DNA from: Condylostoma magnum
Lineage: Eukaryota > Ciliophora > Heterotrichea > Heterotrichida > Condylostomatidae
Direction of reading: 5' to 3'
DNA: 35,498 nt
Assembly: GCA_920105805.1 (NCBI GenBank)
Contig: CAKKTI010000217.1
Location: 1-35,498, forward strand
The position numbers were made by a program, and so were the translations under genes. Within the stretch, counting starts at the first letter, position 1. The number at the start of each line of letters is the position of its first letter. The notes below the pieces were generated by a model. It was not told the DNA's origin. It saw only the letters and a list, made by a program, of their open reading frames with translations, and searched no databases. Positions 13,037 to 24,287 of the stretch are shown one piece after another.

Positions 13037-13699
13037 ATGGAGTTTTAGTAAGCAGCAAAGCTGGTTAATTAACTTAAGCTTAATAATACTTAAAAATTAC
13101 AGATATATGCGCTGTATAAACAGGCCACTTCAGGGGACTGTCCGGCTGTGCCTCCTGCATAGGACATAGTGACTATAACGAAATATACACATTGGAAGAA
13201 ATTGTAAGGAATGAGTCAGGAATAGGCAAGGTAAGAGTATATTGATAAGGTGGCATCGTTTTTGGAAGATGATTAGGAGTTAGAAGAGGAAATTACACCT
13301 GATATTGGGGTCAAAGTAAGCAAGTTTTAGTATGAGGAAGAGGTGGATGATTCTCCTATATACGCTTTGTTTGAGTAGCTTAGATAAGGACGATTAGACA
13401 TGGATTTAATTGAGAAACTTGGTATTGATGTACAGAATGAGTTTGGATTAACGCCTCTTCATATTGCAATTGATTAAGACAGTGTTGAGCTTGTTTAGTA
13501 AATTTTAGAGTTAAACCCTAATTGCGATTTATAAGATACAAACGGGCTTACTCCCTTACATTATGCGATAGAACTTGATTTGCCGGAAATATTAGAGATT
13601 ATTTTGCCTAGGTGTAATAAAAGTATAAAGGATTTTGGAGGGGCTTTAGCTGAAGAGTAGGCTAGTGATAGTTGCAGAAAGGTTTTAGAAGCTAGTTAA
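13037..13699 (+). CDS. Acyl-CoA-binding domain protein with ankyrin repeats (ACBD6-like)
   Basis: 220 residues. The N-terminal ACB domain (2-80) carries the helices and ligand residues of the family: EFQQAAKLVNQL, KLQIYALYKQATSGDC, HWKKLQGMSQEQARQEYI. It binds long-chain acyl-CoA esters in the cytosol. An acidic linker follows, then about two ankyrin repeats (NEFGLTPLHIAIDQDSVELV; DTNGLTPLHYAIELDLPEIL). This domain order is that of ACBD6, linked to lipid supply for N-myristoylation; the myristoylatable CDPK-like protein is in the same gene block, though this may be chance. The natural end coincides with TAA 13697-13699; the frame has no TGA until 13883, and what follows is low-complexity AT-rich sequence. 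Confidence 0.9.
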
Positions 13700-14360
13700 C
13701 TTTAATATTTTGATATATTGATTTAGTTATCAGATTATGCTTCATAATAATATACTAAGGGCTGTTAATTATTATAAATCTATATTGCTTAAGATTGCAT
13801 TAGTCTAGTATTCTATTTTAAGAGTTATCAAATCAGTCTCCTGATACTACATATTTCTCACTATGAAATAGTAAGACAATAATGAATACTAATCTGTTTT
13901 AGTTGCATAATTTTGAGCACTTTTGATACAATTTATTATTTCAAACAAGTTTTACATCAGATACTATAAATTTTTATTTGATCCAATTATATTAGTTGAT
14001 TACTTATTGAGTTTCTTATACCTTTCTATTTATAAAGTGCTATCCTTAGTTATCTAAGTATTATATCTTCACCTCTGCTTGAATACTTTTAATCTTATAT
14101 TCACAATGAAAAATAAAATTCTAGTAAAATCTCTATATTTTGCTCTAATCTAGTCTCCAAATAGTATACATGAATCTCTTAAATTTCCTTATATAAGTAA
14201 TATAGCATATTAGTATATGCAGTATGTCATTGTTAGCGTATATACGAAATTGTAATAATCAAGTTTATCATCTACTATAATTTTTTTAAATAAGTGCAAC
14301 GGATCTTAGAACAAATACATAATGAAATGATATATTTTCTAAATATTCCTTGTAATAAAT
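13700..14360. other. AT-rich intergenic region
   Basis: No gene, RNA or repeat that I can support. If TAA 13697 were read as Gln the preceding gene would extend to 13885, but the added residues are Ile/Leu/Tyr-rich and unlike the domain before. Confidence 0.4.
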
Positions 14361-15149
14361 ATGAAGCAAGCTCCACGTAGTCCCTAAAGAAACACTAAGA
14401 ACATTACTTCAGAAAATTTCTTAGCATGAAACCCACCCAATAGATAAAGACAGCAAACATCAACTACAACACGATTTTATTCTTAAGAACGATTAAAAGG
14501 AGAAATGTAATCTTAAAGAACACTTAATCCTTAATATCCTCATCATAATTCAAGCAAGTAAACCTATAAAAGAAAGATTCTAGATAATAATAAAGAAAGC
14601 TGGTAGTTTAAAATGCAATTGAAAAGTGGTATTAATAGATATAGAAATAGTTGTAGCCCTGATAACATTATAGCAAATATTCCCCCTAGGTCTTTGCCTT
14701 AAAGTCCTCAGAAGAATTTAAAGCTATAAAGTCCCTTTTACCTTGGGTTTGAGAAATCTGATATTATCACAGGTCTTCAAAAATCATAAAGTGGCGTTAT
14801 AAATTAATAGAAGTTTTAATCACAAAAAGATTAGAAGGGAAGAAGTAATAGGGGAAATTAATTATCTACTTCTCCTGCTGGTATCGGAGGAAAAAGTTAT
14901 GAATAATAAAATACTGGAGTCAACAGGTCTTATAAAAATAGATCTAATATACAATGTTCTCCCACTGGATTAGGGAATAAATATCAGAAGCCTCCAAGAG
15001 TATCATTACATTATGAAAAACAATTAAAAACAGATTATATTGCCTAATCAGGTGGATTATCTCCAAACACTCAGCTTCCTTAGAAACAAAAGTAAACTGC
15101 AATAGATGCGTTCAAATCGCAGTGGACAATTTCAGGTAAATTTAAATAA
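14361..15149 (+). CDS. Ser/Pro/Gln/Asn-rich hypothetical protein
   Basis: 262 residues from ATG 14361 to TAA 15147. Low-complexity, hydrophilic and basic, with many Ser-Pro dipeptides (APRSPQ, PQSPQK, LQSPFY, STSPAG, GLSP) typical of proline-directed phosphorylation sites and intrinsic disorder. One TGA is read as Trp (SENFLAWNPP). No domain is recognised. The frame stays open to TGA 15381, but after 15150 it becomes Ile/Tyr-rich like the intergenic DNA, so I place the end at the TAA. A GTA-AG intron near the end cannot be excluded. Possibly a cytoskeletal or ciliary scaffold, by composition only. Confidence 0.6.
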
Positions 15150-15936
15150 TATTAAGTGCAATTAAAAGGTTGTATTCATTCTTCTGTGTATAATTAACTA
15201 GATTTTAAACTCAAAATATCTAGAAAAAGTATATAGATTTCTCTATTTTACTGCTTATTTCATATTATCAATTTAATAAATATTATAAGCATTACTTAAA
15301 ACGAATACTAGCGTTTCTTCAATAATAGTTTCAATTACACATATATTAGCACTAAGATATAATATTTTGTAAGCTATTGCTGAAATGATGATCTTATTAC
15401 TTTATGATTAATTAATTCAAGTATATGTTTAAAATATTAGAATGTTTGTACAAGTAAATGTATAATTTGCATTATTTTAATCAATTAATAACATTTCTTT
15501 ATGATACAATTACATTTTATATCCCGATTTTGAATCTCTTAATAGCTATCTTTTGATATAGTCATACATATTAATTCTTAACACAATATGAATATAATTG
15601 AAGAATACAAAATAGATATTAAAGACAAGTGTTTTAAATATAGTATAATAGATTATAATTAAGTAATATTCTATTACAAGGAACTATAAACAGAAAAATT
15701 AAATGATTACAACTTTTACAGAAATTTAAATATTGCTTTACCTATAAAACAATTAATGCTTATTTCCATGCAAGATTAAACCCAATATAACTTAAACCAC
15801 TCAAGCTATATTGGATACTTATGCATATTTGGAAGTTTAAAAGTCAATTTTTATATAATAGTTTAATAAATTAATATATCATACACTTACAGCAGCAAGG
15901 TCCTTTATTTTTTGCTTTAATTAACTTAATTTAATT
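15150..15936. other. AT-rich convergent intergenic region
   Basis: Lies between the 3' ends of a plus- and a minus-strand gene. No gene or structured RNA seen. Confidence 0.4.
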
Positions 15937-16173
15937 TTAATCGTAAGACTCATCACTTATATCAATAGCCAAAGGCTCAGGAAGAATTGTATTTTCAGGT
16001 CTCATATCATTGCTTTTCCTGAATTAATTCCTGTTCTTATCAACATTCATATGAGACTTACTTCTTTACATTCTCATATTATGTTACAATTTAAGCTCTG
16101 ATAGTTAATTAAAATCTCGACTACGACTCCTTTCATCTTCCTTTAACACTCTGTAAACAACAGCTCCTCTCAT
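15937..16173 (-). CDS. Small basic hypothetical protein
   Basis: Minus-strand ATG 16173 to TAA 15939-15937, 78 residues: MRGAVVYRVLKEDERSRSRD, a basic middle (HNMRMQRSKSHM), then an acidic end (LAIDISDESYD). The frame also continues upstream in a hydrophobic stretch (FIWGFKTFLD), so a longer form joined by a tiny intron to an ATG near 16230 is possible. If the TAA is read as Gln, the tail becomes Lys-rich followed by CCCKC, which would look like a palmitoylated end; I cannot choose between the two. Divergent from CK2 beta with about 107 nt between starts, probably a shared promoter region. Confidence 0.45.
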
Positions 16174-16280
16174 ATCTAAAAATGTCTTAAATCCCCATAT
16201 AAAACTAACCTATAAACCAATTTAACTTATGCATAACAAAGCCTAGAACAAAAATTATTATTACTGCAAACCTAACAAAA

Positions 16281-16952
16281 ATGGACTCCTCTGATTAAGA
16301 CTAAGATAATGTGTACTCAGACAACGAAGAAGTCTCTGAAGTCTGTTGGATTTAATGGTTTTGTACAATCGAAGGCCATGAATTTTTTGCTGAGATTGAC
16401 CAAGAGTACTTAGAGGACCAATTCAATTTATTTGGTTTGAAATAAAAAATCCCCCACTTTCGCCAGGCTTACAATATGATAATGAGCTAGTAAAATCCAG
16501 ATGAAGATGATTTACAAAACGAATAGTTCTTAGAAGTATACCAAGAAGCAACTGACCTATATGGTCTTTTGCATGCTCGGTATATTTTGACACCTAGAGG
16601 ATTAGCTATCATGCGAGAAAAGTATTTATCAGGAGTTTTCGGGGCCTGTCCTAGAATGATGTGTGAAAGACATAAAGTGCTGCCTATTGCTGTGTCGGAT
16701 GAGCTAAAAACTTCTAGAGTCAAGGTTTATTGTCCTAAATGTAAAGAGGTTTATGTTCCCAAGTATAAAACTTCGGATGTTGATGGAGCGTATTTTGGAG
16801 TATCTTTTCCACACATTTTACTGTAGACTTACAAAGATTTAGTTGTTTTTGGGGAGTATAAAAAATATACACCAAAAGTTTTCGGGTTTAAGCTGTTTAA
16901 AGAGGTAGGGAGCGTATTTGAAGGGAAAGAGGTGGAACTTAAAGATGATTAG
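16281..16952 (+). CDS. CK2B: Casein kinase 2 regulatory (beta) subunit
   Basis: 223 residues, close to the 215 of human CK2 beta. This dimeric subunit assembles with two catalytic alpha chains and sets substrate choice. It has the acidic N-terminus (SDNEEVSEVCWIQWFCTIEG), the conserved EFFAEIDQEYLEDQFNLFGL helix region and ATDLYGLLHARYILTPRGL. The zinc finger has its four Cys (CPRMMC and YCPKCKEVY), followed by DGAYFGVSFPHILL and the alpha-contact tail (KVFGFKLF). The frame meets TAG 16950-16952 at the usual end; it has no in-frame TGA before running into the 5S rRNA gene, so TAG must act as a stop unless an unseen intron intervenes. Gln codons inside include TAA and TAG. Confidence 0.95.
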
Positions 16953-17129
16953 GTATGTTAAATGTAGAGTTATGTTATTTGTTAGCAAATTAGTTGTTCT
17001 TAAGCTTAGTAGGATAAAATTGTGCTTGGTATATAAAATGTTTTTTAGGTATAATCTCCAGATTATTATCCTATATACTGTTCTAAAATGATTATGTAGT
17101 ATTTAAGTAGTTTCACCATTGATAAGTTC

Positions 17130-17248
17130 GTTATCGGCCATACTATGCCTAAAGCACCGGATCCCATCTGAACTCCGAAGTTAAGCGGCATAAGGCGAGG
17201 ATAGTACTTGGGTGGGTGACTTCCAGGGAATCCCTCGTGCTGATAGCC
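17130..17248 (+). rRNA. 5S ribosomal RNA
   Basis: About 119 nt with the eukaryotic 5S core GGATCCCATCTGAACTCCGA and AAGTTAAGCGGC (internal box A) and the box C region GGTGGGTGACTTCC. The 5' GTTATC pairs with 3' GATAGC to close helix I. A T5 run at 17254-17258 is the expected RNA polymerase III terminator. It stands alone between two protein genes, not in a tandem array. Confidence 0.95.
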
Positions 17249-17253
17249 AACAC

Positions 17254-17258
17254 TTTTT
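17254..17258 (+). terminator. RNA polymerase III T-run terminator of the 5S gene
   Basis: Five consecutive T, six bases after the 3' end of the 5S rRNA. Confidence 0.75.
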
Positions 17259-17345
17259 GGTAATTTTACTATACAGTGTCATTATGCTCTTCCCTTCATT
17301 AGAATAATATGAGTCACCTTTTAGGAAATCTATATATAATCATAT

Positions 17346-18675
17346 ATGAAATTTATTTACTGTATTTGTGGAATCCATAGTAATTTAATTTTGTCTCAAA
17401 AATGCTTGATTGAATGACTTATATCAGCTCAGACTTCAGGCAATAATAAAAATTTATGAATTTTAGACTTTGAAAAGCTATAGGAAATCAAATTCAACAT
17501 ATTAGGAGCATTTGAAATTTTGTTTATTTTCGGAAATTATAAGTAAGATTTAAAGGATTTGCCAATGATTCCGAAATTAATAAAATTATATAGCATATAA
17601 GAAGGGCTTAATTAAGCCTATAAGTATGAGCTGAAATGTTATAGGTGTTATAATAATGCAAAGTAAGGAAATATTTTAAGCTTAAAAGAATTTATCATAG
17701 AACATACTCAAATGATAAGGCTTGCAACAATTATATAACTGATTAGGCACTATACTAAAACCAGATTATCATTAGCTATTATCAATTCATTAAAAATGAA
17801 ACCACACCCTCTCAGTAGAATGATTTTACACTACAACAGTATGAAAATATAGGTAAATCTATAAAATAAGCATTTCATAGCAACTAAGATTAGAGCTCTT
17901 AATTAAATTTAATATTTGAAAAATGTTAGTAACGGATATATTATAAATGCTATAAATCATAATTTTGAGATTGGTCTTTGGACTAAGATAAAACCAATAA
18001 GCAGTATCCTGGGAGGATCAGATTGATGCAAATAACATAGAATTATTCTAATTTTTAGGTGATATGCAAGGATTATATTTACTGGATTTCAGGAGTAATT
18101 AAGCCTTTGATCCATCGAGCATACTAAGCTCAATGCACTACGGATTTTCTCAACTAGACTTCCAAGATTCATATAAACTCGATACTGACATGTGGCTGCA
18201 GGCGGTGCCTTCGATGTTAAGCTTAGCGGGATAAGTCTAACCAGATTTTAGTATTGATGAGATATTTTATTTATTCAATGCAGCTTTGTATAATCCACGC
18301 CTAATGTTAAGGTACTTTTAAAACAAAAATGTAGAATTAACTACAGATAGCACAATTTCTTAGGATGAGTTTGGTTCACTTGTACAGGATAATGAAATGG
18401 GTTATAGTACATAAGGATTATAAGAAATTATATAGCTTATATTTAATTTAGAGGTCATTAATAGAATAAGTAGAGGGTAGATGAATATAAAGGTCAGTCC
18501 TCAGCCAGTACGATAATGAAATGCAATTGATTATCAGGAAATTATGTTTATTTTATATGAATGGGCAGTTTTTTTCTCATTCACAAAAAGTGAAAGGTTT
18601 GTGGCTGGAATGATTGAATAAATTGAAGAAAATACAATAGAATTAATACAACAATCTACTCAAGCAGCTGGTTGA
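17346..18675 (+). CDS. Helical hypothetical protein, two exons
   Basis: ATG 17346; exons 17346-17852 and 17881-18675 join through a 28-nt intron into 433 residues ending at TGA 18673. Predominantly alpha-helical, no signal peptide; a CYRCYNN motif in exon 1, and in exon 2 GFSQLDFQDSYKLDTDMWLQ and FNAALYNPRLMLRYFQNKNV. Four in-frame TGA codons read as Trp (for example IEWLIS, KNLWILDF, NIWKML). I do not recognise the family; the helix-rich, loop-interrupted pattern could be a scaffold or complex subunit. The last TGA could also be sense, extending the protein by 18 residues. Confidence 0.7.
17853..17880 (+). other. Predicted 28-nt intron
   Basis: GTAAATCT...TTTCATAG. Its length (3n+1) restores the frame between YNSMKIQ and QLRLELLIKF. 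Neither exon's frame reads sensibly past it. Confidence 0.7.
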
Positions 18676-19034
18676 AATTATTTAATTTATAAACGAATTT
18701 ATCAAACTGTATTCATTTGTGTTATATGAACGAAATCTGCTTTATATAATCGATTGAAATATAAAGCATTAGTTTGAGTATTCACTTTTGTGAATTGCTA
18801 TCTTAGTTACAATATTACTAATCAATACATCTTATCCTTAATATACAAAAATACTTATATTTTCTGCATATCATATCTCAATTAAATAAGCTACAAATAT
18901 TGTTAATCTTATAATTGTAATGATAAAAACAAATGAAGATGATTATATACTAATAACATTAAGTAATCCCACTAGACTATATTTTAATCCCTATATAAAT
19001 TAAACAATAACTAAATGCTAAACTATGCAAGTTA
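18676..19034. other. Convergent AT-rich intergenic region
   Basis: Lies between the 3' ends of the two-exon gene and the minus-strand basic protein; no feature seen. Confidence 0.4.
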
Positions 19035-19685
19035 CTATCTAGGTCTATTACATGTCATCTTTGCAATAATCTCCTCAGCCTTAATCCTTTTCTGTATAAA
19101 TCTTACACTTATCTCACTTTTAACCTACTTTTCAAGGCTTTACGTTAAGTTCCTATATCTCCTCGACTATGCACTTTAAGTCCTAGCTCTGCTCAACGGC
19201 GGAGGGTGTAAAGGATGTGCCTGAATCGAATGCCTAAAATCTCTGTTTCCAGATTTCTTTACCTTTCTAAAATTATTAGACATCGGCCCACTTCCAAACC
19301 TCCTTGCCTAGCTTAAGTCCTTGTCTCCATTAGAATTTTTGATACTTTAAAACTTATTCAACAAATTTAACTGCGGAGCAGCTCTAGCATACTTCCCCCT
19401 AACTTCACTCGGCTTATTTCGATAAGCCAAATCATAAGAGTTCTTAGCCTAGTATACCAGATCTGAATTAGCTCGTTACTGCTTTTTATACTGCTATTTC
19501 GTAGTATAGAAACTGTTAGTGTCGTCCATGTAATTAGCAGAGTTGAACATCCCAGGATTCCAAGTTTGCATTCAGTTTACAGTACTGTATAGATTTTACT
19601 CATTAAACCTCGATGCAGTGAAAATTTCTTTTCCAACTCTTTACTTCCAAGCCAAATGGGAATCTGCATAACTTAAAGATGCCAT
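19035..19685 (-). CDS. Basic hydrophilic protein, possibly axonemal
   Basis: Minus ATG 19685 to TAG 19037-19035 (followed at once by TAA), 216 residues, MASLSYADSHLAWKQRV. Very basic, Tyr/Gln/Asn-rich in the first half (NPGMFNSANYMDDTNSFYTT) and Arg/Ser/Pro-rich in the second (HPLHPPPLSRARTQSAQSRR), ending in a helix (ISVRFIQKRIKAEEIIAKM). One TGA is Trp (STVNWMQTW). GC content is clearly above the flanks, which supports real coding on this strand. Composition resembles small ciliary microtubule inner proteins, but no motif proves it. The plus strand of the same DNA is also open; I regard that as the shadow. Confidence 0.7.
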
Positions 19686-20158
19686 TTTATATAGCTTACT
19701 ATGAAAACAGTTGAGAATGCTTAGTCATATTTAGTTGTACGAGTTAATGGGATTATTCAAGGTATAGTAGTTGAAAGACTTAGTTACTCTTGCTATCCAA
19801 TCTGGTGGTTATGTTGTTTGTAAGGATATTTGCTTTATTTGCTTCTAAGGTTTTCATCCAAATGTTTAATTGTTTTTATGTGTATTAACCTTTTAAAGTA
19901 TGTTAAATCTTTGTTCTTTTGCTATTATGATATTATCTTATAATTTATTTTTTTATGTAATTAAAGTTTGATTTATATTCTCATATCCACTTAGAATTTT
20001 AGATCTTCATTAATTATTACTGTTTCTATATGCTATATTCCAATACGACTAGAATTATACTAATCCTCAGTTGTCTTCATGCAAACAGTGTCTACTATCA
20101 ATAATATGTAAATTGATAGTGTTATAATAAAGATAGTAGTCTAATTATTAATTTTAAC
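19686..20158. other. Divergent AT-rich intergenic region
   Basis: Separates the starts of a minus- and a plus-strand gene, so it should hold both promoters. A short inverted element at 20082-20114 (CAGTGTCTACTATCAAT and its imperfect complement) is visible, too weak to interpret. Confidence 0.3.
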
Positions 20159-21079
20159 ATGAAAGATTTTATAGTAATAGGTTTTTTATCTGTAAATGTT
20201 CCATATAATAATACTGCTTACAAATTTATTACTACAAATATTGCGTAAATTATATCATTCTTGTATTTAAGATTTATGATCTTTTTGCATATGGAGTAAT
20301 TGGGTCTTTTGAAAGTTTGTATTGTTGGCCTATAGAAAATAGAGCTTATGGGTAATTATTTTCCATTGTCACTAGATTTATATTGCCTTAGTAATTTCTA
20401 TGTTATATGGTAGGATAAAGTAATAGTAGTATATTAAGAAACTATAATGTCAGTAAGTATTTCATTGTAAGATAGAGAAAAACTAGCTAAGAGATATAAA
20501 TTCCAATTTGAGACAATAGATAAAAAGAAAGATTAAGCAGAAGAATTAGTATGAATTGTAGATATTTATACATAAAAAATCCATAAAGTATGAATCAACT
20601 TGCTATGTATAGAACTAATAGGAAGCAAAATAAAGTACTATATTAATAATAAGGATTGGCTTATTGAGGAAACTGCACTATAAGCATTATAAGGAATTGA
20701 AAGATTGTAGAAATTGATTATAAAGCAAAGCCTTAATATGATGAAATAATCCTAAAGGGAAACATTTAAATAAAAGAAAGATAGTATAAATTAAATAATT
20801 ACTAGAGAGCTGAAAGGAGGTTAAAATGAATAAAAAACTAATAACTATTTATTATCATAAATTAATGTATCAGATTGGTATTATTAGGATTTTAACTATT
20901 ATGTGGAAAGGTTAATCTCATAATTAAAAAACAGTATTAGTTTGATTAATGTAATCAATATATATAAATAATCGATTGGAGGTATTTAATAGATTGTAAT
21001 AATTAAGACTTATACTAAATTGCATTCTCGTTTTCGTGAATATGTACCAAATAATCTACTTTCATCAATAATTTAATGA
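20159..21079 (+). CDS. Hypothetical protein with hydrophobic start and helical C-terminal half
   Basis: ATG 20159 to TGA 21077, 306 residues. Beginning MKDFIVIGFLSVNVPYNNTA, then a hydrophobic region to about residue 100 (GNYFPLSLDLYCLSNFYVIW). From about residue 105 a charged helical region follows (LQDREKLAKRYKFQFETIDKK; ETALQALQGIERLQKL), possibly coiled coil. Three TGA codons read as Trp. A later ATG at 20447 would give only the helical half. No family recognised. Frame openness alone is weak evidence in this AT-rich DNA; the long charged helices are the better argument. Confidence 0.55.
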
Positions 21080-21250
21080 GAAATGAGTAGTTAATTGATA
21101 CAAGGCTTTAAAGGATATCTAACTAACTTTCTCAAATATCTCCATTACAAAATTTAATTCATTTAGTTAAGTAAATTGATATTATATATTGAATTGCTGT
21201 AATTATTAAAGTAATTTAAATATTCATATTAGAATGCAAACATTATCCAA

Positions 21251-22117
21251 CTAAATTTCCCATACTCTTACTTGATAATCATTTCCACCCGATACTATGA
21301 GTTATTCACTTCTTGAAATGCAAACTGAAAATACAATAGAACCATGTTAACCAATTACTCTGTTTTTGGATGGGTTTTATAAGTCTCATACTCTTACTTT
21401 ACTATCATATCCACCAGATACTACGAGTTATTCACTTCTTGAAATGCAGACTGATGCTACATAATCATCATGTTGACCAATAATTCTATTTCTGGATGTG
21501 TTTTATAAGTCCCATACTTTTACTTTATGATCCCTTCCGCCAGATACTATTATTTATTCACTTCTTGAAATGCAAACTGAGTATACAATAGAATCATGCC
21601 GACCAATGATTCTATTTCTGGATGGATTTTATAAGTCCCATACTCTTACTTTCCTATCATCTCCACCAGATACTACTATTTATTCACTCCTTGAAATGTA
21701 AACTGAGTATATCTAATCATCATGCAAACCAATAACTCTGTTTTTAGATGGGTTTTATAAGTCTCATACTCTTACTTTACTATCATATCCACCAGATACT
21801 ACGAGTTATTCACTCTTTGAAATGCAGACTGATGCTACATAATCATCATGTTGACCAATAATTCTATTTCTGGATGTGTTTTATAAGTCCCATACTTTTA
21901 CTTTCCTATCAGCTCCACCAGATACTACGAGTTATTCACTTCTTGAAATGCAGACTGAAAATATTCGGTTATCATGTTGACCAATTATTCTGTTATTGCC
22001 TTAATTTTATAAGTCCCATACTCTTACTTTCCTATCATTTCCACCAGATACTACAAGTTTTTCACTTCTTGAAATGCAAACTGATAATACGTTTTCATTA
22101 TATTGACCAATTACTCC
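21251..22117 (-). repeat. Tandem 126-nt WD40-coding repeats (copy D), 7 units
   Basis: Seven units. Segments 21361-21525 and 21739-21903 are near-identical and 378 nt (exactly three units) apart, including the same TGA-for-Trp codon. Confidence 0.9.
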
Positions 22118-22702
22118 TTGTTTCCCCTTTCATTTACTTAATTAGAATTTCTCCTATAATTCTAGCTGCTTAGCTTAGTATTTTATGTATTCTCCAGCTT
22201 TCTCTATAGCTCTCATTGAATTAACTCTTTAGCATTCCATCATCAATTCTAAGATTCTATTAGCTTGTTCTTTCTGACTTGTTCTGATAGCAAGTAATTT
22301 CTATAATATTTCTCCGTATATTTTAAGCCTTATTCTCATCAAATCATCAGGATTCACTCTTTGTGTGATTTATTCTGCTCAATTACTTGATTTGACCAAA
22401 GCATCTATATATTTCAGATATTTGGCTTTAATATCATTCTCTCTGATAAAGTCATAAATGGAGGTGTCTATTGTGGGCTAGAAAGTAATCTTTAACAGTT
22501 GGAAAACTTCGAACATTATTTTGAGTTTTATGACAAAATCAGCTCTTTCCAGATTTTCCTATTGAGCCCTTAATTTTTCCTAGATGAAGATTTAGTCCTT
22601 TATAATGCCATCAGTCCATCCCATATGATTTTCTTGGCATAATTATCAGAAATCGATACCAGCGACAAAGTTTCTGAAGAGTAGTTCAATACAGTTTTCC
22701 AT
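21251..22702 (-). CDS. WD40-repeat protein, copy D (complete)
   Basis: Minus ATG 22702 to TAG 21253-21251 (TGA 21226 if the TAG is read as Gln), 483 residues. Residues 1-190 are the shared helical domain: MENCIELLFRNFVAGIDFWQ (Trp is TGA), the central FIRENDIKAKYLKYIDALVK and a charged linker ending KGKQGVIGQ. No P-loop, TIR, DEATH-like or protease motif is visible. Residues 191-483 are seven WD repeats making one propeller. The frame is intact. The gene is head-to-head with copy E. A block of about 165 nt inside the array is duplicated three repeats away with only three differences. Confidence 0.9.
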
Positions 22703-22727
22703 TTTTTATATAGAATTGGCAAAGTTG
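22701..22727 (-). promoter_or_regulatory. Conserved start-proximal element of WD copy D
   Basis: Read on the minus strand, TTTGCCAATTCTATATAAAA runs up to the ATG. Nearly the same sequence precedes copy E (24267-24287) and, more diverged, copy F (28099-28118). The TATATAAAA core is TATA-like but lies a few bases from the start codon, so it may be the transcription start or leader and not a classical TATA box. Confidence 0.4.
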
Positions 22728-24287
22728 ATTAAGTTACAAAGACTTTAATATTTAGCTTTAGATATTAATGATATTACTGAAATGATAAAATGCTGTGTCT
22801 ATGACTTATATTTTGTTCTCCTAGAGTAATTAAACTTATTCTAGGTTTAAAGAGGTAAAGAATTGAAAAATTAACAATTATCCGCATGAGTATCAATTCA
22901 GTAAAGAGCTAAGCTCGAAGGGAAATATTACTTCCTGTATATTATTTGTTATTGTTCAGTATTCATTTCAGACACTCTAATTGGTTATTATTACAGAATC
23001 TTGCATATTGCCACTAAAAGATATTATATTCCTTGAAAACTTACAAATGCTTTAAGTTTTTCCACTTTACAATGATTAAAATTAAACTATGCTACTTTAA
23101 TATACTATATTTGCGGTACTCATTAAATAATATATTTCTCTTGTTGTATTTTATCATACCATAATTATATTTTTTACTAATGTAGTTTTGATTTATACAT
23201 CGATTTCTTCTATTATAGCAATTCCTTGTTTATTATTGTATATGCTTCTACATATAACTGTCTATTATCTATTATATCAGTTTACCATTTAAGACTATTT
23301 AGCATTAAATTGAGTATGTTGACACACTTTTCTTATAGAGTAAGATTTTACTAATTCCTATGAATTACGAAGTATACATTAGAGTAAGTAGTTCCTTAAT
23401 GCCTTATATCCTTTTAATATTACTTTTAGGGGGATTGGTCTTTGATTTATTGCGAAGCTTATTTGCTTTATTTGAAGAAATAGCCTTTAAAAGCTTAAAA
23501 GTTTTTCTTTATATGTGTATTACTTTTACTAAGTAAGATTTGTCTATATGCTAGATTTATACTCTAAACTTATCTAACTTTTGTCAAATCATGTTTCGAG
23601 CTTTAATTTTAAAGTAGTTCTTGTAGCTGTAAAATACCATAGCTTTTCCTTAGTAAAGTTCAGAGCTATGAATTATTTGTTATTCTGTAAGGTTTTATAT
23701 GTAAGCTAGTGCTAAAAAAATATTTAAAATGGCATGAAAGAAGAACTGTTGGAACAAGCTGGAAGGAATAGAGCTACTTCCCCTACTAATTTTTATTAGT
23801 AGCGTGAATAGATTAATTGTCTTAGAAGGGAAAGCCTGATACCCAAGGTATTTTAACTATTTTTCAAAATTAAACATTATAAACTCACTCAACAATTAAA
23901 ATCTAAGAAATTAGTTATCTTAACAATATGATGGCATGTAGGCTAGTGCTAAGAGTTTTGTGGTTAGTGCAGTAAGCTTTTCCTATATTGGGAGTATACA
24001 TATAATGCTTACCTTTGTTTTAAAAGAATTTTTCAACTCCTCATAATTAATAGTAATTTCACCAAGTATTAAATTGGTTCCTTAGCTAGATGGAAATACA
24101 TAAAATATGTTAAAAAGACTTAATATAGTGTTTGCTTTTGATTATACATTTAAACTTAATAATAATTAGTTACATTGCATAATCTCATTTCACCAAGATA
24201 CAATTATAGTATATTCATCAGAGAAATCCAAAGAACCTTTAAGATCTGTGTAATAATAATCCCACCTTTGTCAATTCTATATAAAAA
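22703..24287. other. Divergent flank between WD copies D and E, duplicated beside copy F
   Basis: The 22703-22910 part, read on the minus strand, resembles 27995-28118 before copy F. The 23500-24180 part resembles 27140-27540, also before F, with an extra 200 nt or so between two GCTAGTGCTAA copies (23703, 23941). Indels between the pairs are often not multiples of three, arguing against coding. A long frame on the plus strand (22886-24253, four TGA as Trp, ending in three TAA) reads as an Ile/Leu/Phe-rich protein; given the base composition I consider it unproven. Confidence 0.5.
24267..24287 (+). promoter_or_regulatory. Conserved start-proximal element of WD copy E
   Basis: TTTGTCAATTCTATATAAAA abutting ATG 24288; same block as before copy D. 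Confidence 0.4.

Noticed and set aside
19018-19970. Plus-strand frame reading as a hydrophobic protein with a PEX12-like pattern (SGGYVVCKDICF)
   Set aside because: The minus strand of the same DNA gives a hydrophilic, compositionally convincing protein with a clean ATG and TAG-TAA end. The plus frame is its complement and lacks real RING spacing.
23734-23856. 40-codon ORF (MKEELLEQAGRNRATSPTN)
   Set aside because: Protein-like but short, absent from the homologous flank before copy F and without a recognised relative.
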